A program made the translations under genes and the position numbers. A stretch of 64,000 nucleotides of DNA from contig NZ_WTYJ01000001.1 in the NCBI RefSeq assembly GCF_009827305.1, positions 682,001-746,000 on the forward strand. Direction: 5' to 3'. The stretch comes from Croceibacterium xixiisoli. Its GTDB lineage: Bacteria; Pseudomonadota; Alphaproteobacteria; Sphingomonadales; Sphingomonadaceae. The notes beneath the pieces were generated by a model, which saw only the letters and a program-made list of their open reading frames with translations, made no database searches and was not told the origin of the DNA. Each line of letters opens with the position of its first letter. The stretch's first letter is position 1. Positions 1 to 9,319 of the stretch are shown here, one piece after another.

Positions 1-1431
1 GATCGGTTCCTCGGCTCCGATGTGTTTGAAAGTGGCGGGCGCAATCTGCCGCCTCCGCGCCGGGGCGGCACGGTGCGCGAAGATGCGCGCGATATCGATA
101 TCTATCATCAGTGCGATGTGGTGGTGATCGGCGGCGGGCCGGCCGGCTGCGCCGCTGCCTGGGCCGCCGCGAAGGCTGGGGCCGATGTCACGCTGGTGGA
201 ACGCTACAACCATCTGGGCGGGCTTTCGACTGGCGGCATGGTAATGTGGATCGACCGCATGACCGATTGGCAGGGCAATCATGTCATCCAGGGTTTCGCG
301 CGCGAATTCATCGAACGCATGCCCGCCGATGCCGTTGCCGGACCGCCGCGGATCGACTGGGGCTCCACCGACAAGGGCAAGGCCGCCTATTGGGGGCAGC
401 GGACCACAGCGTTCCACGGTATCGTCTGCTGGGCGCCGACGATCGATCCCGAACGGATGAAGCTCAACAATCAGGAAATGCTGCTCGAAGCCGGCGTGCG
501 CATCGTCTTCCACGCCTGGGCCGCGCGCCCGCTGGTGGAACATGGCGTGGCCAAGGGCGTCATTTTCGAAAGCAAGGCCGGGCGAAATGCGCTGCTGGCC
601 AAGGTGGTCATCGACACCACCGGTGACGGGGACATGTTCGCCCGCGCCGGCGCCGATTTCGACACCGATATCGAGGAAGGCGACGTCCACCATTCGATGA
701 ACACCGGCTGGGTGCTGGGCGGCGTCGACATGGACCGCTGGATCGATTGGAAGGTCCACAATCCCGATCAGCTGCGCCAGTTCATGGATCGCGGGCGCGA
801 AGAACTCGGCTTCTTCCAGACGCCCTATGTCAGCTGGCGTTCGGACATCGCCCTGTTCCTCGGCCCGCGCCAGTCCGGCCTGTCGGCGCTGGACGTGGAC
901 GATATGACGGAGGTGGAAATCCGCAGCCATCGTTTGATGGAGGGGCATTGCCACTTCTTCCGCAAGCATGCCCCCGGCTTCGACAATGCCTACAGCCTGC
1001 AGAGCGGCAACCAGCTCGGCGTGCGCCATACCCGCCGCCTGGCCGGTATCGGCCGGATCGAGCGCAAGGATTGGGCCAATGGCGTGCCGGCGGCGGACGA
1101 AGTGGGCATCAGCCCCTCGCTCAGCCCCAAATTCCCGGTGCTTTCCGTACCCTATGGTGCGATTGTGCCGCGTTCGCTCGACGGGCTGCTCGTGGGCGGG
1201 CGGCATATTTCCTGCGACGCGAACAGCCACGGTTTCATGCGCGAAATCCCGCAATGCTGGATGACGGGCCATGCAGCGGGCGCAGCGGCGGCAGTCGCGG
1301 CCAATCGCGGGGTGCAGCCGCGCGAAGTCGATGTGAACGAAGTGCGTGCGCTGCTGCGGTCACAGGGCGCGCATCTCAGCGATGATGCGGCGGTGGCTGC
1401 CGCAGGTCAGGCGAGCGTCGCGGCTGAATAA
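1..1431 (+). CDS. FAD-dependent oxidoreductase, 5' end outside window
   Basis: The reading frame is open from base 1, so the true start probably lies upstream; the first in-window start is a GTG at 22 with no clear ribosome binding site. About 40 residues in, a beta-strand leads into the dinucleotide motif IGGGPAGCAAAWAA, followed by an acidic VERYNHLGG, which is a classic FAD Rossmann fold of the FAD_oxidored (PF12831-like) family. The C-terminal GLLVGGRHISCDANSHGF and the helix after it are the second FAD contact of this family. The substrate is unknown. It converges on a dehydratase/transporter pair, which hints at a small-molecule catabolic role, but this is inference. Confidence 0.8.
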   Translation, partial: DRFLGSDVFESGGRNLPPPRRGGTVREDARDIDIYHQCDVVVIGGGPAGCAAAWAAAKAGADVTLVERYNHLGGLSTGGMVMWIDRMTDWQGNHVIQGFAREFIERMPADAVAGPPRIDWGSTDKGKAAYWGQRTTAFHGIVCWAPTIDPERMKLNNQEMLLEAGVRIVFHAWAARPLVEHGVAKGVIFESKAGRNALLAKVVIDTTGDGDMFARAGADFDTDIEEGDVHHSMNTGWVLGGVDMDRWIDWKVHNPDQLRQFMDRGREELGFFQTPYVSWRSDIALFLGPRQSGLSALDVDDMTEVEIRSHRLMEGHCHFFRKHAPGFDNAYSLQSGNQLGVRHTRRLAGIGRIERKDWANGVPAADEVGISPSLSPKFPVLSVPYGAIVPRSLDGLLVGGRHISCDANSHGFMREIPQCWMTGHAAGAAAAVAANRGVQPREVDVNEVRALLRSQGAHLSDDAAVAAAGQASVAAE

Positions 1432-1454
1432 GCCGCAAGGTCAGGCCAGACAGA

Positions 1455-1487
1455 AAGGGCGCCGCCGGTCATGCCGGCGGCGCCCTT
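1455..1487. terminator. Bidirectional intrinsic terminator
   Basis: A 14-bp perfect GC-rich stem (1455-1468 pairs with 1474-1487) with a 5-base loop has an A-run on the left and a T-run on the right. It sits between two convergent genes and can serve both strands. Confidence 0.85.
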
Positions 1488-1524
1488 TTCGTGTCAGCGC
1501 TGCGTAGTGCTGCAGGTCAGGACA

Positions 1525-3180
1525 TCAATCCTCCAGCGGCAGCAGCACACCCCCGGTGCTGAGCGGCTGCACCGCCTTGCGGAATGTGCCGAGATAGCCG
1601 GTGGCCGGCATCACATAGCCCGGCCCATTGCGCGTCGCGAGTTCGGCGGCGGATACGGCCATGTCGATGCTGCGGTTCTGCACGCTGATGGTGATCTCGT
1701 CACCATCGCGAATCTTGCCGATCGGTCCGCCGGTCGCCGCCTCGGGCGAAACTTCGGCCACGGTCAGTCCCTTCAGGCACAGGCCCGACAGCTGGCCATC
1801 GGTGACGAAGGCGGTCGTCTTGGCCAGGCCTGCAGCATCGAGAGCGAACAGCACGGCGCTGGCGCCGCCGCCCATGGCCGGGCCGCCCTTCAGCCCCTGA
1901 TTGCGACATACGACCACGTCGCCCGCCACCACCTGGCCTTCGGCAATCGCGTTCATGCATTCGGCGCCGGTTTCGAACACGCGGGCCGGGCCGGTGAATT
2001 CTTCCGGCCGCGAACCATCGCGAATACCCAGGCGGACGACGGCGGAATCGGCAAAGCTGCCCTTCAGAATGGCAATCGCCGGGCCCACGCCAACCGGATC
2101 GCTGACCGGCTTGATCACATCGGGGCCGGGGATTTCATAACCGGCCAGGTTTTCGGCCAGGGTCTTGCCGGTCACCGTCATTACGGAGGTATCGATCCGG
2201 TCTTCCAACCGCTTCAGGATCGCGCGCGCGCCGCCCGAATCTTCGAACTCCTCGATCCGGATGGCGCCGGTCGGGCGCACGGCAGACAGCACGGGCACGT
2301 CGCTCATCTCTTCCCACAGGGCAAAGATGTCGAGATCCAGCTCACCTTCGATGGCGGTCGCCTGCAGATGCTTGATCGCATTAATCGAACCCGAAACACC
2401 CAGCACGGTGGCGATGGCATTGCGGAAGGCGCCCGGCGTCAGGATCTGGCGCGGGCGCAGATCTTCCTGCACCATTTCCACGATCCGCCGGGCGGCGGCG
2501 CGGGCATTGTCCTGCATCTTGGGGCTGTTGCCGCGCACCGGCGCATGGCCGGGCAGGGCCATGCCCAGTGCTTCGACCACGCAATGCATGGTGTTGGCCG
2601 TCGCCATGCCGGCGCAGACGCCCGGGCCCACGATGGCGTTTTCCGCCATATCCGCCACCGGGAACTTCGGCTTGGCGCCAAACCGTTCGCCCACCGCGCC
2701 GGACCAGACATCTTCCACATCCACCGGCTCACCGTCGATCTCGCCTGCCTGCTGATAACCGCCGATCACCAGAATGGTCGGCAGGTTCAGCCTTGCGGCA
2801 GCCATCAGATGGCCCGGCGGGGTCTTGTCGCAACTGGTCAGGCAGATCATCCCGTCCAGCAGCGCGGCTTCCACCTGCACTTCGATGTCATTGGCGATGA
2901 TGTCGCGCCCGGCCAGAATGTAGGAACCGGACTTGGCCGCGCCGGTGATGAAGTCCGACGGGGCGGCGGTGCGCACTTCGAACGGCACACCGCCGGCCTT
3001 GCGGATTTCTTCCTTCACGATTTTGGCGATGCCATCGAGATGGGCATAACAGATCGCCAGCTCGGAACTGCTGTTCACCACGGCAATCTTGGGCTTTTCC
3101 ATGTCCTCGGCCGACAGGCCCAGCGCCTTCCAATTGGCGCGGCGACCCGGGGTATTGGCGGCGATACTACGCAAAGTCAT
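1525..3180 (-). CDS. IlvD/Edd-family dehydratase (sugar-acid or dihydroxy-acid dehydratase)
   Basis: A 551-residue Fe-S dehydratase. All three cysteines expected for a [2Fe-2S] IlvD-type enzyme are present: C44 (ICYAHL), C117 (SCDKTPPG) and C189 (GVCAGMATANTM). The family removes water from 2,3-dihydroxy acids or aldonic acids to give 2-keto acids. The CDKTPPG and GVCAGMATANTM variants differ from the usual biosynthetic IlvD text, and the gene lies 14 bp downstream of an aromatic-acid-type symporter on the same strand. A catabolic substrate is therefore more likely than valine/isoleucine synthesis. The exact substrate cannot be read from sequence. Confidence 0.85.
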   Translation of the reverse strand: MTLRSIAANTPGRRANWKALGLSAEDMEKPKIAVVNSSSELAICYAHLDGIAKIVKEEIRKAGGVPFEVRTAAPSDFITGAAKSGSYILAGRDIIANDIEVQVEAALLDGMICLTSCDKTPPGHLMAAARLNLPTILVIGGYQQAGEIDGEPVDVEDVWSGAVGERFGAKPKFPVADMAENAIVGPGVCAGMATANTMHCVVEALGMALPGHAPVRGNSPKMQDNARAAARRIVEMVQEDLRPRQILTPGAFRNAIATVLGVSGSINAIKHLQATAIEGELDLDIFALWEEMSDVPVLSAVRPTGAIRIEEFEDSGGARAILKRLEDRIDTSVMTVTGKTLAENLAGYEIPGPDVIKPVSDPVGVGPAIAILKGSFADSAVVRLGIRDGSRPEEFTGPARVFETGAECMNAIAEGQVVAGDVVVCRNQGLKGGPAMGGGASAVLFALDAAGLAKTTAFVTDGQLSGLCLKGLTVAEVSPEAATGGPIGKIRDGDEITISVQNRSIDMAVSAAELATRNGPGYVMPATGYLGTFRKAVQPLSTGGVLLPLED

Positions 3181-3194
3181 TCTATGTGCTCCGT

Positions 3195-4619
3195 TCAGGC
3201 GGATGCCAGCTTGCCGGCTTCGGCTTCCCTGGCCGCTTCTGCTTCCTGTTCCTTACCCAGCCGCTTGGCGAAGAAGGACAGCGCCACGATCCCGACAACC
3301 ACGCCGGCCAGGCACAGCCCGGTGGCCAGATAGCCGTCGAGCACGGCCTGGCGGTCCTCCAGGAACAGCCGCGAACCGATGATCGGGGCTGCCACGGCGG
3401 CAAACTTGGCCATGAAGCTGGCCCAGCCGCCACCCGTCGAACGGATGGAGCTGGGGTAATAGATGCTGGTGATCGAAATCACCGCTGCATGGCCGATACC
3501 GATGGTGACGGAACCGAGCAGCAGGATGGGGATGAAGGACGGACCGCCCACCAGCAGGCCGGAACCGATGATCACGGCCAGCGGGATACCGATCAGGGGC
3601 GCCAGGGCGATCCAGATCGGGCCCTTCTTTTCGGTGAAGGCCAGCAGGGCCACACCGCCCACGGCGCCCAGAATGGCGCCCACCGATCCCAGATTGGTGG
3701 CGGTGGAAAGAGAGATGTCCAGCTTTTCCATGAACAGCACGCCGAAGCTGGATTTCAGATAGATCGCGAAAGAGGAGAAGAAGTACGTGATCCAGATGAT
3801 CGGGGTGATGAACAGCAGCGATCCCTTGAACAGCTGCGATGTCTTCGACCAGGGCGAACCGCCGGCCACGTCCTTCTTTTCATCCGATAGAATCAGCTGG
3901 GTATAACGCTGGCTGAGCACATCGGGGGAAAAGCGCGCCAGCAACGGCATCACCTTGTCGATCGCCTTACCCTTGGCCACCATCCAGCGGGCGGATTCCG
4001 GCAGGGTGAACTGCAACAGCACAGCCAGCGCCAGCGTCGCAGCGCCGCAGCTGAAGAACACCATGTGCCAGGTATAGCCCAGGTGCAGCACCAGGAAATT
4101 GGTCACCTGCCCGGCCACTGCGCCACCCAGGCTGAAGCCGAGCATGATGATCGTCACCGATGTCGCGCGCAGCGATTTGGGCATGGCTTCGATGTTCAGC
4201 GACCATGCCGGGGCCAGCAGCCCGCCGATCGTCAACCCGCCGAAGAAGCGCAGCACGATCAGCAGTTCAGCCGTCGTGGCGTAGCCGGTGACGAAGGTCA
4301 GGATCGCGCTCAGCAGGGTGCAGAGCAGAATCACCGGGCGCCGGCCGAACACGTCGGCCAGATAGGATCCCACCAGCGATCCGATCATCTGCCCCAGGAA
4401 GGCAGCGGAACTGACATAGCCCATCATTTCCGGCCGCAGCGACATCTCGTCGCGAATGTAGGGCAGGGTATAGGTGATCAGGGCGAAATCGAGCCCGTCG
4501 AAGAATGTCACCAGACAGGAAAGGAAGATCAGCCACTTGTGAAAGGGGGTGATTTTCAGCCCGCCGAGAAAGCCGGCGACGTCGAGCGTCGGGCCTCCTG
4601 CCTGTGCCTGGTCGGCCAT
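3195..4619 (-). CDS. MFS transporter, aromatic acid:H+ symporter (AAHS)-like
   Basis: A 474-residue inner-membrane carrier with about 12 hydrophobic segments. It has the MFS loop motif GSYLADVFGRRPVIL between helices 2 and 3, and the first helix carries FFDGLDFALITYTLPY, which matches the FDGxD signature of AAHS carriers (4-hydroxybenzoate/vanillate type). The ATG at 4619 is chosen because GAGAGGA lies about 8 bases upstream; an upstream in-frame start at 4664 lacks this. It is the first gene of a two-gene unit with the dehydratase, so the pair probably imports and dehydrates an organic acid. Its upstream region is AT-rich with repeats. Confidence 0.85.
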   Translation of the reverse strand: MADQAQAGGPTLDVAGFLGGLKITPFHKWLIFLSCLVTFFDGLDFALITYTLPYIRDEMSLRPEMMGYVSSAAFLGQMIGSLVGSYLADVFGRRPVILLCTLLSAILTFVTGYATTAELLIVLRFFGGLTIGGLLAPAWSLNIEAMPKSLRATSVTIIMLGFSLGGAVAGQVTNFLVLHLGYTWHMVFFSCGAATLALAVLLQFTLPESARWMVAKGKAIDKVMPLLARFSPDVLSQRYTQLILSDEKKDVAGGSPWSKTSQLFKGSLLFITPIIWITYFFSSFAIYLKSSFGVLFMEKLDISLSTATNLGSVGAILGAVGGVALLAFTEKKGPIWIALAPLIGIPLAVIIGSGLLVGGPSFIPILLLGSVTIGIGHAAVISITSIYYPSSIRSTGGGWASFMAKFAAVAAPIIGSRLFLEDRQAVLDGYLATGLCLAGVVVGIVALSFFAKRLGKEQEAEAAREAEAGKLASA

Positions 4620-4662
4620 CGTGATACGTCCTCTCCGAATGGTATTTTCGGCGACGCTAATC

Positions 4663-4719
4663 AAAATTGCGTAGAACTGCTATGTTTTTTGCGCGTTTTC
4701 GTATTCGTGAAAATTGCGT
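4663..4719. repeat. Direct repeats AAAATTGCGT in AT-rich promoter region
   Basis: AAAATTGCGT occurs at 4663-4672 and again at 4710-4719, 47 bp apart. Both lie in an unusually AT-rich stretch (about 4620-4770) upstream of the symporter gene, which runs on the minus strand. They are candidate operator half-sites; no regulator gene is adjacent within the window. Confidence 0.4.
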
Positions 4720-4778
4720 GAAAAATTCTGACTTTATTGCGAATGACTCGCGATTTTCTCGCGGTGCCCGAACGCAAA

Positions 4779-4809
4779 ACAGGCGGCGGTGCCACGCACC
4801 GCCGCCTGT
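4779..4809 (-). terminator. Intrinsic terminator of alaC
   Basis: A 13-bp perfect stem (4779-4791 with 4797-4809) around a 5-base loop is followed on the minus strand by TTTTGCG. It begins 33 bp past the alaC stop codon. Confidence 0.85.
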
Positions 4810-4842
4810 CTGAACTGCTTCCAAATATGCCTCTGCCGGCGC

Positions 4843-6042
4843 TCAGGCGGCGGTCGCATTGACTCCCATGGATGCCAGGTAGCGCTTCACATTGCGTGCG
4901 GCCTGCCGCAGCCGCTGTTCGTTTTCGACCATGGCAATGCGGACATAGCCTTCGCCATCCTCGCCATAGCCGACACCCGGTGCCACGGCGACATCGGCAT
5001 GGGTCAGCAACTGTTTGGAAAATTCCAGACTGCCCATGTGCTTCAACGCCGGCGGCAATGGCGCCCAGGCGAACATTGATGCCGGCGGCGGCGGAATGTC
5101 CCATCCGGCCCGGCCGAAGGCTTCGACCATTACATCGCGGCGCTTGTGATAAAGCTCGCGATTCTTGTCGACGATATCCTGCGGGCCATTGATGGCGGCA
5201 ACGGCTGCCGCCTGGATCGGGGTGAAGGCGCCATAATCGATATAGCTCTTTACCCGGGTCAGCGCCGCAATCAGCGTCTGGTTGCCGACGGCAAAGCCGA
5301 TACGCCAGCCGGCCATGGAAAATGTCTTGGACAGGCTGGTGAATTCCACCGCCACATCCATCGCACCCTTGGCCTGCAGTATGGACGGGGTCGGCTTGCC
5401 GTTGAAATAGAGTTCCGAATAGGCAAGGTCGGACAGCACCCAGACCTTGTTCTCCTTCGCCCAGTCGACCAGCCGCTGGTAGAATGCCAGATCCACCACT
5501 TCGGCCGTCGGGTTGGACGGATAGTTGACGATCAGCACGGTAGGGCGGGGCACGGTGAAGCGCATCGCCTTTTCCAGCGAATCCCAATAGCGTTCATCGG
5601 GCGTGGTCGGCACAGACCGGATCGTTGCGCCGGCGATGATGAAGCCGAAGGTGTGGATAGGATAGCTGGGATTGGGCGCCAGAATGGTGTCGCCGGGGGC
5701 GGTGATCGCGGTGGCCAGGCTGGCGAGGCCTTCCTTCGAACCCAGCGTCACCACCACTTCTGCATCGGGATCCAGATCCACGCCCCAGCGGCGCTGGTAA
5801 TAGCTGGCCTGCGCGCGGCGCAGGCCGGGGATGCCCTTCGACTGGGAATAGCCATGGGCGTCCGGATTCTGTGCCACTTCGCACAGCTTGTCGATCACAT
5901 GCTGTGGAGGGGGCAGGTCGGGGTTGCCCATGCCAAGATCGATGATGTCCCGCCCGCTCGCTCGCGCCGCGGCCCGCATCGCATTGACTTCGGCAATGAC
6001 ATAGGGGGGCAGACGCTTGATGCGGTAAAAATCGGTATCCAT
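4843..6042 (-). CDS. alaC: Alanine/glutamate-pyruvate aminotransferase (AlaC-type)
   Basis: A 399-residue fold-type I PLP aminotransferase. It shows GMGNPDLPPP near the N-terminus, the substrate segment NYPSNPTAEVV and the PLP lysine K239 in SLSKTFSMAGWRIGF. The text closely resembles AlaC, which interconverts pyruvate plus glutamate with alanine plus 2-oxoglutarate in the cytosol. Its own terminator follows. It is divergent from phaC across 144 bp. LL-diaminopimelate aminotransferase-like enzymes are related, but the length and motifs fit AlaC better. Confidence 0.85.
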   Translation of the reverse strand: MDTDFYRIKRLPPYVIAEVNAMRAAARASGRDIIDLGMGNPDLPPPQHVIDKLCEVAQNPDAHGYSQSKGIPGLRRAQASYYQRRWGVDLDPDAEVVVTLGSKEGLASLATAITAPGDTILAPNPSYPIHTFGFIIAGATIRSVPTTPDERYWDSLEKAMRFTVPRPTVLIVNYPSNPTAEVVDLAFYQRLVDWAKENKVWVLSDLAYSELYFNGKPTPSILQAKGAMDVAVEFTSLSKTFSMAGWRIGFAVGNQTLIAALTRVKSYIDYGAFTPIQAAAVAAINGPQDIVDKNRELYHKRRDVMVEAFGRAGWDIPPPPASMFAWAPLPPALKHMGSLEFSKQLLTHADVAVAPGVGYGEDGEGYVRIAMVENEQRLRQAARNVKRYLASMGVNATAA

Positions 6043-6186
6043 GACCTTGAATCATTCCAGTTCCGGCGGCGGGATGCGCGCGCGGTGCATGCAATTGTGA
6101 CGGAATCGGCGGTTGCACGCAATCATATGCATCGCGGTTCAAGCATTTCGCTAACTTTTGCCGCATTTGCAGTTATAGATCGTACC

Positions 6187-8070
6187 ATGGCGGACAGCGA
6201 CGAACAGGGCCGCAATGCGGCCGATATCTTTACGGAGATGATGCGCATTCAGGGGGACGCGGCGCGACAGATGCTGTCGGCCTTTGCCCCTGGCGTGGCC
6301 GATGCTTTGCCGAATGATGCGGTGCTCGATCAGTGGGGCAAATCGGCCCGGCAGTTGCAGCACATGTGGCTGAACTTCCATGAGCCCAGGGACGCGCCGG
6401 AAATGGTGGCGCCGCTCTTTGCCGATCCGTCGCAATGGATGGTCCTGCTGCAGGGCATCTATCAGCAGATGCCGCTGCTCAATCCCCAGCGGCAGCAACG
6501 CCTGTGGGAAGAAGGCGTCGCCTTGTGGGAGGATATTCTCGGCCAGTTCAGCGCCCAGGCACAGGACGATGCCGAACTGGTCACTGAACCGACATTGCCA
6601 CGCAAGGATCGCCGCTTTGCCGATGCCGCCTGGCGGCAGCAGCCGGTGTTCGCCCTGATCCACCAGACCTATCTGCTGCTGGCCGAACGCATCCGCGAAT
6701 CCATTGACGAGGTTGAAGGGATCGCGCCGCAGGAACGCGAACAGCTGCGTTTCGCCACCAGCAATGTGCTTGACGCCATGAGCCCGGCCAATTTCCCGCT
6801 GATGAACCCCGTGGTGCTCGAACGCACGCTCGAAACCCAGGGCGAAAATCTGGTCAAGGGAATGGAGCGCGCTGCGGCCGATCTTGAACGCGGGCAACTG
6901 ACCCATACCGATGTCGGTGCGTTCCGGCTGGGGGAAAACATCGCCTGCACCCCGGGCAAGGTCATCCTGGAAACCGAACTCTATCAGCTGATCCAGTATT
7001 CCCCGGCCACCGATCAGGTGCTGGCCACTCCACTGGTCATCTTTCCGCCCTGGATCAACCGGTTCTACATTCTCGATCTCAACCCGAAGAAGAGCTTCGT
7101 CAAATGGGCGGTGGATCAGGGGCTCACCGTGTTCATGGTCAGCTGGCGTTCGGCGGATGAGAGCCTGGCTCATGTGACCTGGGACGATTACATCCGCGCC
7201 CAGATGTCCGTGATCGATACCGTGTGCGAACGGTTGAAAGTGCCCGCCGTCCATACCGTCGGCTATTGCGTGGCCGGAACCACGCTGGCGGCGACGCTTG
7301 CGGTGCTGGCGCGGCGGGGGGAAGCGGACAAGGTTGCCAGCGCGACCTTTTTGACCGCGCAGGTCGATTTCGAACGCGCGGGCGAATTGCGCGTGTTCAT
7401 CGATGACAAGCAGCTCGATTTCATCCGCCAGGCCAGCAAGGGTGGCTATCTCGACGGGCGCTATATGGCGGCGACGTTCAACATGCTGCGCGGCGCGGAT
7501 CTGATCTGGAACTATGTCGTGAATCACTATCTGCTGGGGGAGGACTACAGCGCCTTCGACCTGCTGTACTGGAACGGCGACGTCACCAATCTGCCGGCGC
7601 TCTGGCATGAGTCCTATCTGCGCGATCTCTATCGCGACAATCTGCTGGTGGTGCCCGATGCGCTGAGCGCCGATGGCACGCCGATCGACCTGACGCGTGT
7701 TGCCACGCCCGCCTATATCCAGGCAGGGCGCGAAGATCACATTTCGCCGCCGGACAGCGTGTTTCGCATGACCACCCAGCTCGGTGGCCCGATCCGCTTC
7801 GTGCTGGCGGGCAGCGGGCATATCGCTGGGGTGGTAAACCCGCCGGCGGCCCAGAAATACCAATATTGGATCGGCCCGGAAAAGGCCGCATCGTTGGCGG
7901 ATTTCGTTGCGGGCGCGACCGAGCATCCCGGCAGCTGGTGGACCGACTGGATCGGCTGGATCGACAGTCTGGACGGCACGCGGGTAAAGGCGAATGGCAA
8001 GCGCGCGCCCGGCGGCAAGGGCGACCGGGTGATAGAGGATGCACCCGGGCGATATGTAGCAACCAGATAA
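6187..8070 (+). CDS. phaC: Class I poly(3-hydroxyalkanoate) synthase
   Basis: A 627-residue PhaC that polymerises (R)-3-hydroxyacyl-CoA into PHA on granule surfaces. The alpha/beta-hydrolase catalytic triad is visible: C361 in the lipase-like box GYCVAG, D517 in GREDHIS and H545 in GSGHIAGVVNPP. The class I signatures PPWINRFYILDL and SWRSADES are also present. The ATG at 6187 gives a normal class I length; the frame stays open far upstream but that part reads as random composition. No phaA, phaB or phaZ is adjacent; the next gene is a phasin, which fits granule formation. Confidence 0.95.
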   Translation: MADSDEQGRNAADIFTEMMRIQGDAARQMLSAFAPGVADALPNDAVLDQWGKSARQLQHMWLNFHEPRDAPEMVAPLFADPSQWMVLLQGIYQQMPLLNPQRQQRLWEEGVALWEDILGQFSAQAQDDAELVTEPTLPRKDRRFADAAWRQQPVFALIHQTYLLLAERIRESIDEVEGIAPQEREQLRFATSNVLDAMSPANFPLMNPVVLERTLETQGENLVKGMERAAADLERGQLTHTDVGAFRLGENIACTPGKVILETELYQLIQYSPATDQVLATPLVIFPPWINRFYILDLNPKKSFVKWAVDQGLTVFMVSWRSADESLAHVTWDDYIRAQMSVIDTVCERLKVPAVHTVGYCVAGTTLAATLAVLARRGEADKVASATFLTAQVDFERAGELRVFIDDKQLDFIRQASKGGYLDGRYMAATFNMLRGADLIWNYVVNHYLLGEDYSAFDLLYWNGDVTNLPALWHESYLRDLYRDNLLVVPDALSADGTPIDLTRVATPAYIQAGREDHISPPDSVFRMTTQLGGPIRFVLAGSGHIAGVVNPPAAQKYQYWIGPEKAASLADFVAGATEHPGSWWTDWIGWIDSLDGTRVKANGKRAPGGKGDRVIEDAPGRYVATR

Positions 8071-8193
8071 ATGATTTAGTTTCATAATCGGATCATTGTG
8101 CGGTGCACAAAAAATCTTGACTCTCTCGCAGTGCAACCTATTTTGTGCGATGCAGCATTTGTCCGCATGGCTGCGCTGGAAGAGTATCTGAAT

Positions 8194-9084
8194 ATGGCCG
8201 ATAAGCCTGTTACGACCGCCCAGGGCGCAAAGAAAACCGGGAATGAGCCGTCTGCTGTCAAGCTGGATGCCACCCCGAAGCCGGTGGTTCACGTTCCGCC
8301 GGTCGAATCCGTTTCCGCCCCGGCTGCTGCCCCCGTTACCTCGGCGCCCAAGCCGGCAATTGCTGCAGCGCAGATTAAGGCCGCAGCACCGGCCAAGGCT
8401 CCGCGCGCGGCGAAGGCCGCACCTGCGCCCAAGCCAGCTGTGGCAGCCAAGAAGCTGCCGGCGGCCAAGCCGGTTGCAACGCCCAAGGTGGCCGCTGCTC
8501 CGGCAGTCGCGCCCCAAGCGCCCCTAGAATCCGCGGCTGCGCAAGCAACCGCACCGACAGCGAAGCCGGCTCCTGTGGCAGCCTTCGCACCCAACGCACC
8601 CGCACGTGCAACCGCCTCGAAGGAACAGACCATGAGCACCGCTTTCAACACCACCACCACCCCGACCGGTTTCGCCGCCGTCAATGACTCGGTCAACGAA
8701 CTGCAGACCCGCGCCAAGGCTGCCTATGAAAAGGGCACCGAAGCCGTTGGCGAAGCCACCGAATTCGCCAAGGGCAATGTCGAAGCTCTGGTCGAAAGCG
8801 GCAAGATCCTCGCCGGTGGCGTGCAGGACCTGGGCAAGAGCTACGTGGAAGAAGCCAAGTCGGCCTATGAAACCATGACCATTGACCTTAAGGAAATGGC
8901 TGCTGTGAAGAGCCCGACCGAGCTGTTCCAGCTGCAGAGCAAGATCCTGCGCCGCAATTTTGACTCGCTGGTCGCCACCAGCTCGAAGAATTCGGAAGCC
9001 CTGGTCAAGCTGGCCGGCGACGCATTCGCCCCGATCTCGGGCCGCGTGAACGTTGCCGCTGAAAAGCTGACCAAGACTGCCTGA
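8194..9084 (+). CDS. phaP: Phasin with Ala/Pro/Lys-rich N-terminal extension
   Basis: A 296-residue granule-associated protein. Residues 1 to about 146 are low-complexity Ala/Pro/Lys (PAKAPRAAKAAPAPKPA and similar), like histone-H1-type tails. The C-terminal about 150 residues are a helical phasin domain (ELQTRAKAAYEKGTEAVGEATE, VKSPTELFQLQSKILRRNF). The ATG at 8194 has GGAAGAG 8 bases upstream. A second in-frame ATG at 8632 begins exactly at the phasin domain and has AAGGA 7 bases upstream, so a short form is possible. It lies 123 bp downstream of phaC and probably coats PHA granules. Confidence 0.9.
   Translation: MADKPVTTAQGAKKTGNEPSAVKLDATPKPVVHVPPVESVSAPAAAPVTSAPKPAIAAAQIKAAAPAKAPRAAKAAPAPKPAVAAKKLPAAKPVATPKVAAAPAVAPQAPLESAAAQATAPTAKPAPVAAFAPNAPARATASKEQTMSTAFNTTTTPTGFAAVNDSVNELQTRAKAAYEKGTEAVGEATEFAKGNVEALVESGKILAGGVQDLGKSYVEEAKSAYETMTIDLKEMAAVKSPTELFQLQSKILRRNFDSLVATSSKNSEALVKLAGDAFAPISGRVNVAAEKLTKTA
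8620..8634 (+). promoter_or_regulatory. Internal ribosome binding site and ATG in phasin
   Basis: AAGGA at 8620-8624 lies 7 bases before an in-frame ATG at 8632. It is better spaced than many true starts in this window and sits at the border between the low-complexity tail and the phasin domain. Confidence 0.5.
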
Positions 9085-9100
9085 TCGCTACACTACGCGT

Positions 9101-9162
9101 CCGCCGCGCATCCTCTCCCGCGCGGCGGGTTCGTCGGGCCGGGTGGCATTGCCACCCGGCCC
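9101..9162 (+). terminator. Two stem-loops after phasin
   Basis: A 9-bp stem (9101-9109 with 9120-9128) is followed by a 12-bp perfect stem (9136-9147 with 9151-9162, loop ATT) and then GTTGCGTTTAA. The second hairpin is the likely terminator of the phaC-phasin region. Confidence 0.75.
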
Positions 9163-9319
9163 GTTGCGTTTAATGTCTTCGCCACGGGTTGTGCCATAGG
9201 CAAGGGCAGTGGTGTCCGCGATGCGGCTGGGGCCTGTTCCCGTGCCGCGATTTGCCCTATGACAGGTTTTTAACCACCCATCTTGCAGTGGTACGGATCG
9301 TCACGATATTCAAAGGCCA

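Noticed and set aside
1525-3180. Calling the first dehydratase ilvD or edd
   Set aside because: The real edd is at 56061-57872, and the context (aromatic-acid symporter, variant motifs) does not fit valine/isoleucine synthesis; a family-level call is safer.
1471-3333. 620-codon open frame on the plus strand opposite the dehydratase gene
   Set aside because: It runs through the terminator at 1455-1487 and mirrors an intact IlvD/Edd gene.
5146-6186. Long N-terminal extension of PhaC
   Set aside because: It lies opposite alaC, has antisense-like composition, and the ATG at 6187 gives the normal class I length.
6151-8517. 788-codon open frame on the minus strand opposite phaC and the phasin
   Set aside because: The plus strand carries the catalytic triad of PhaC and a phasin domain; the antisense frame has no domain and spans two genes.
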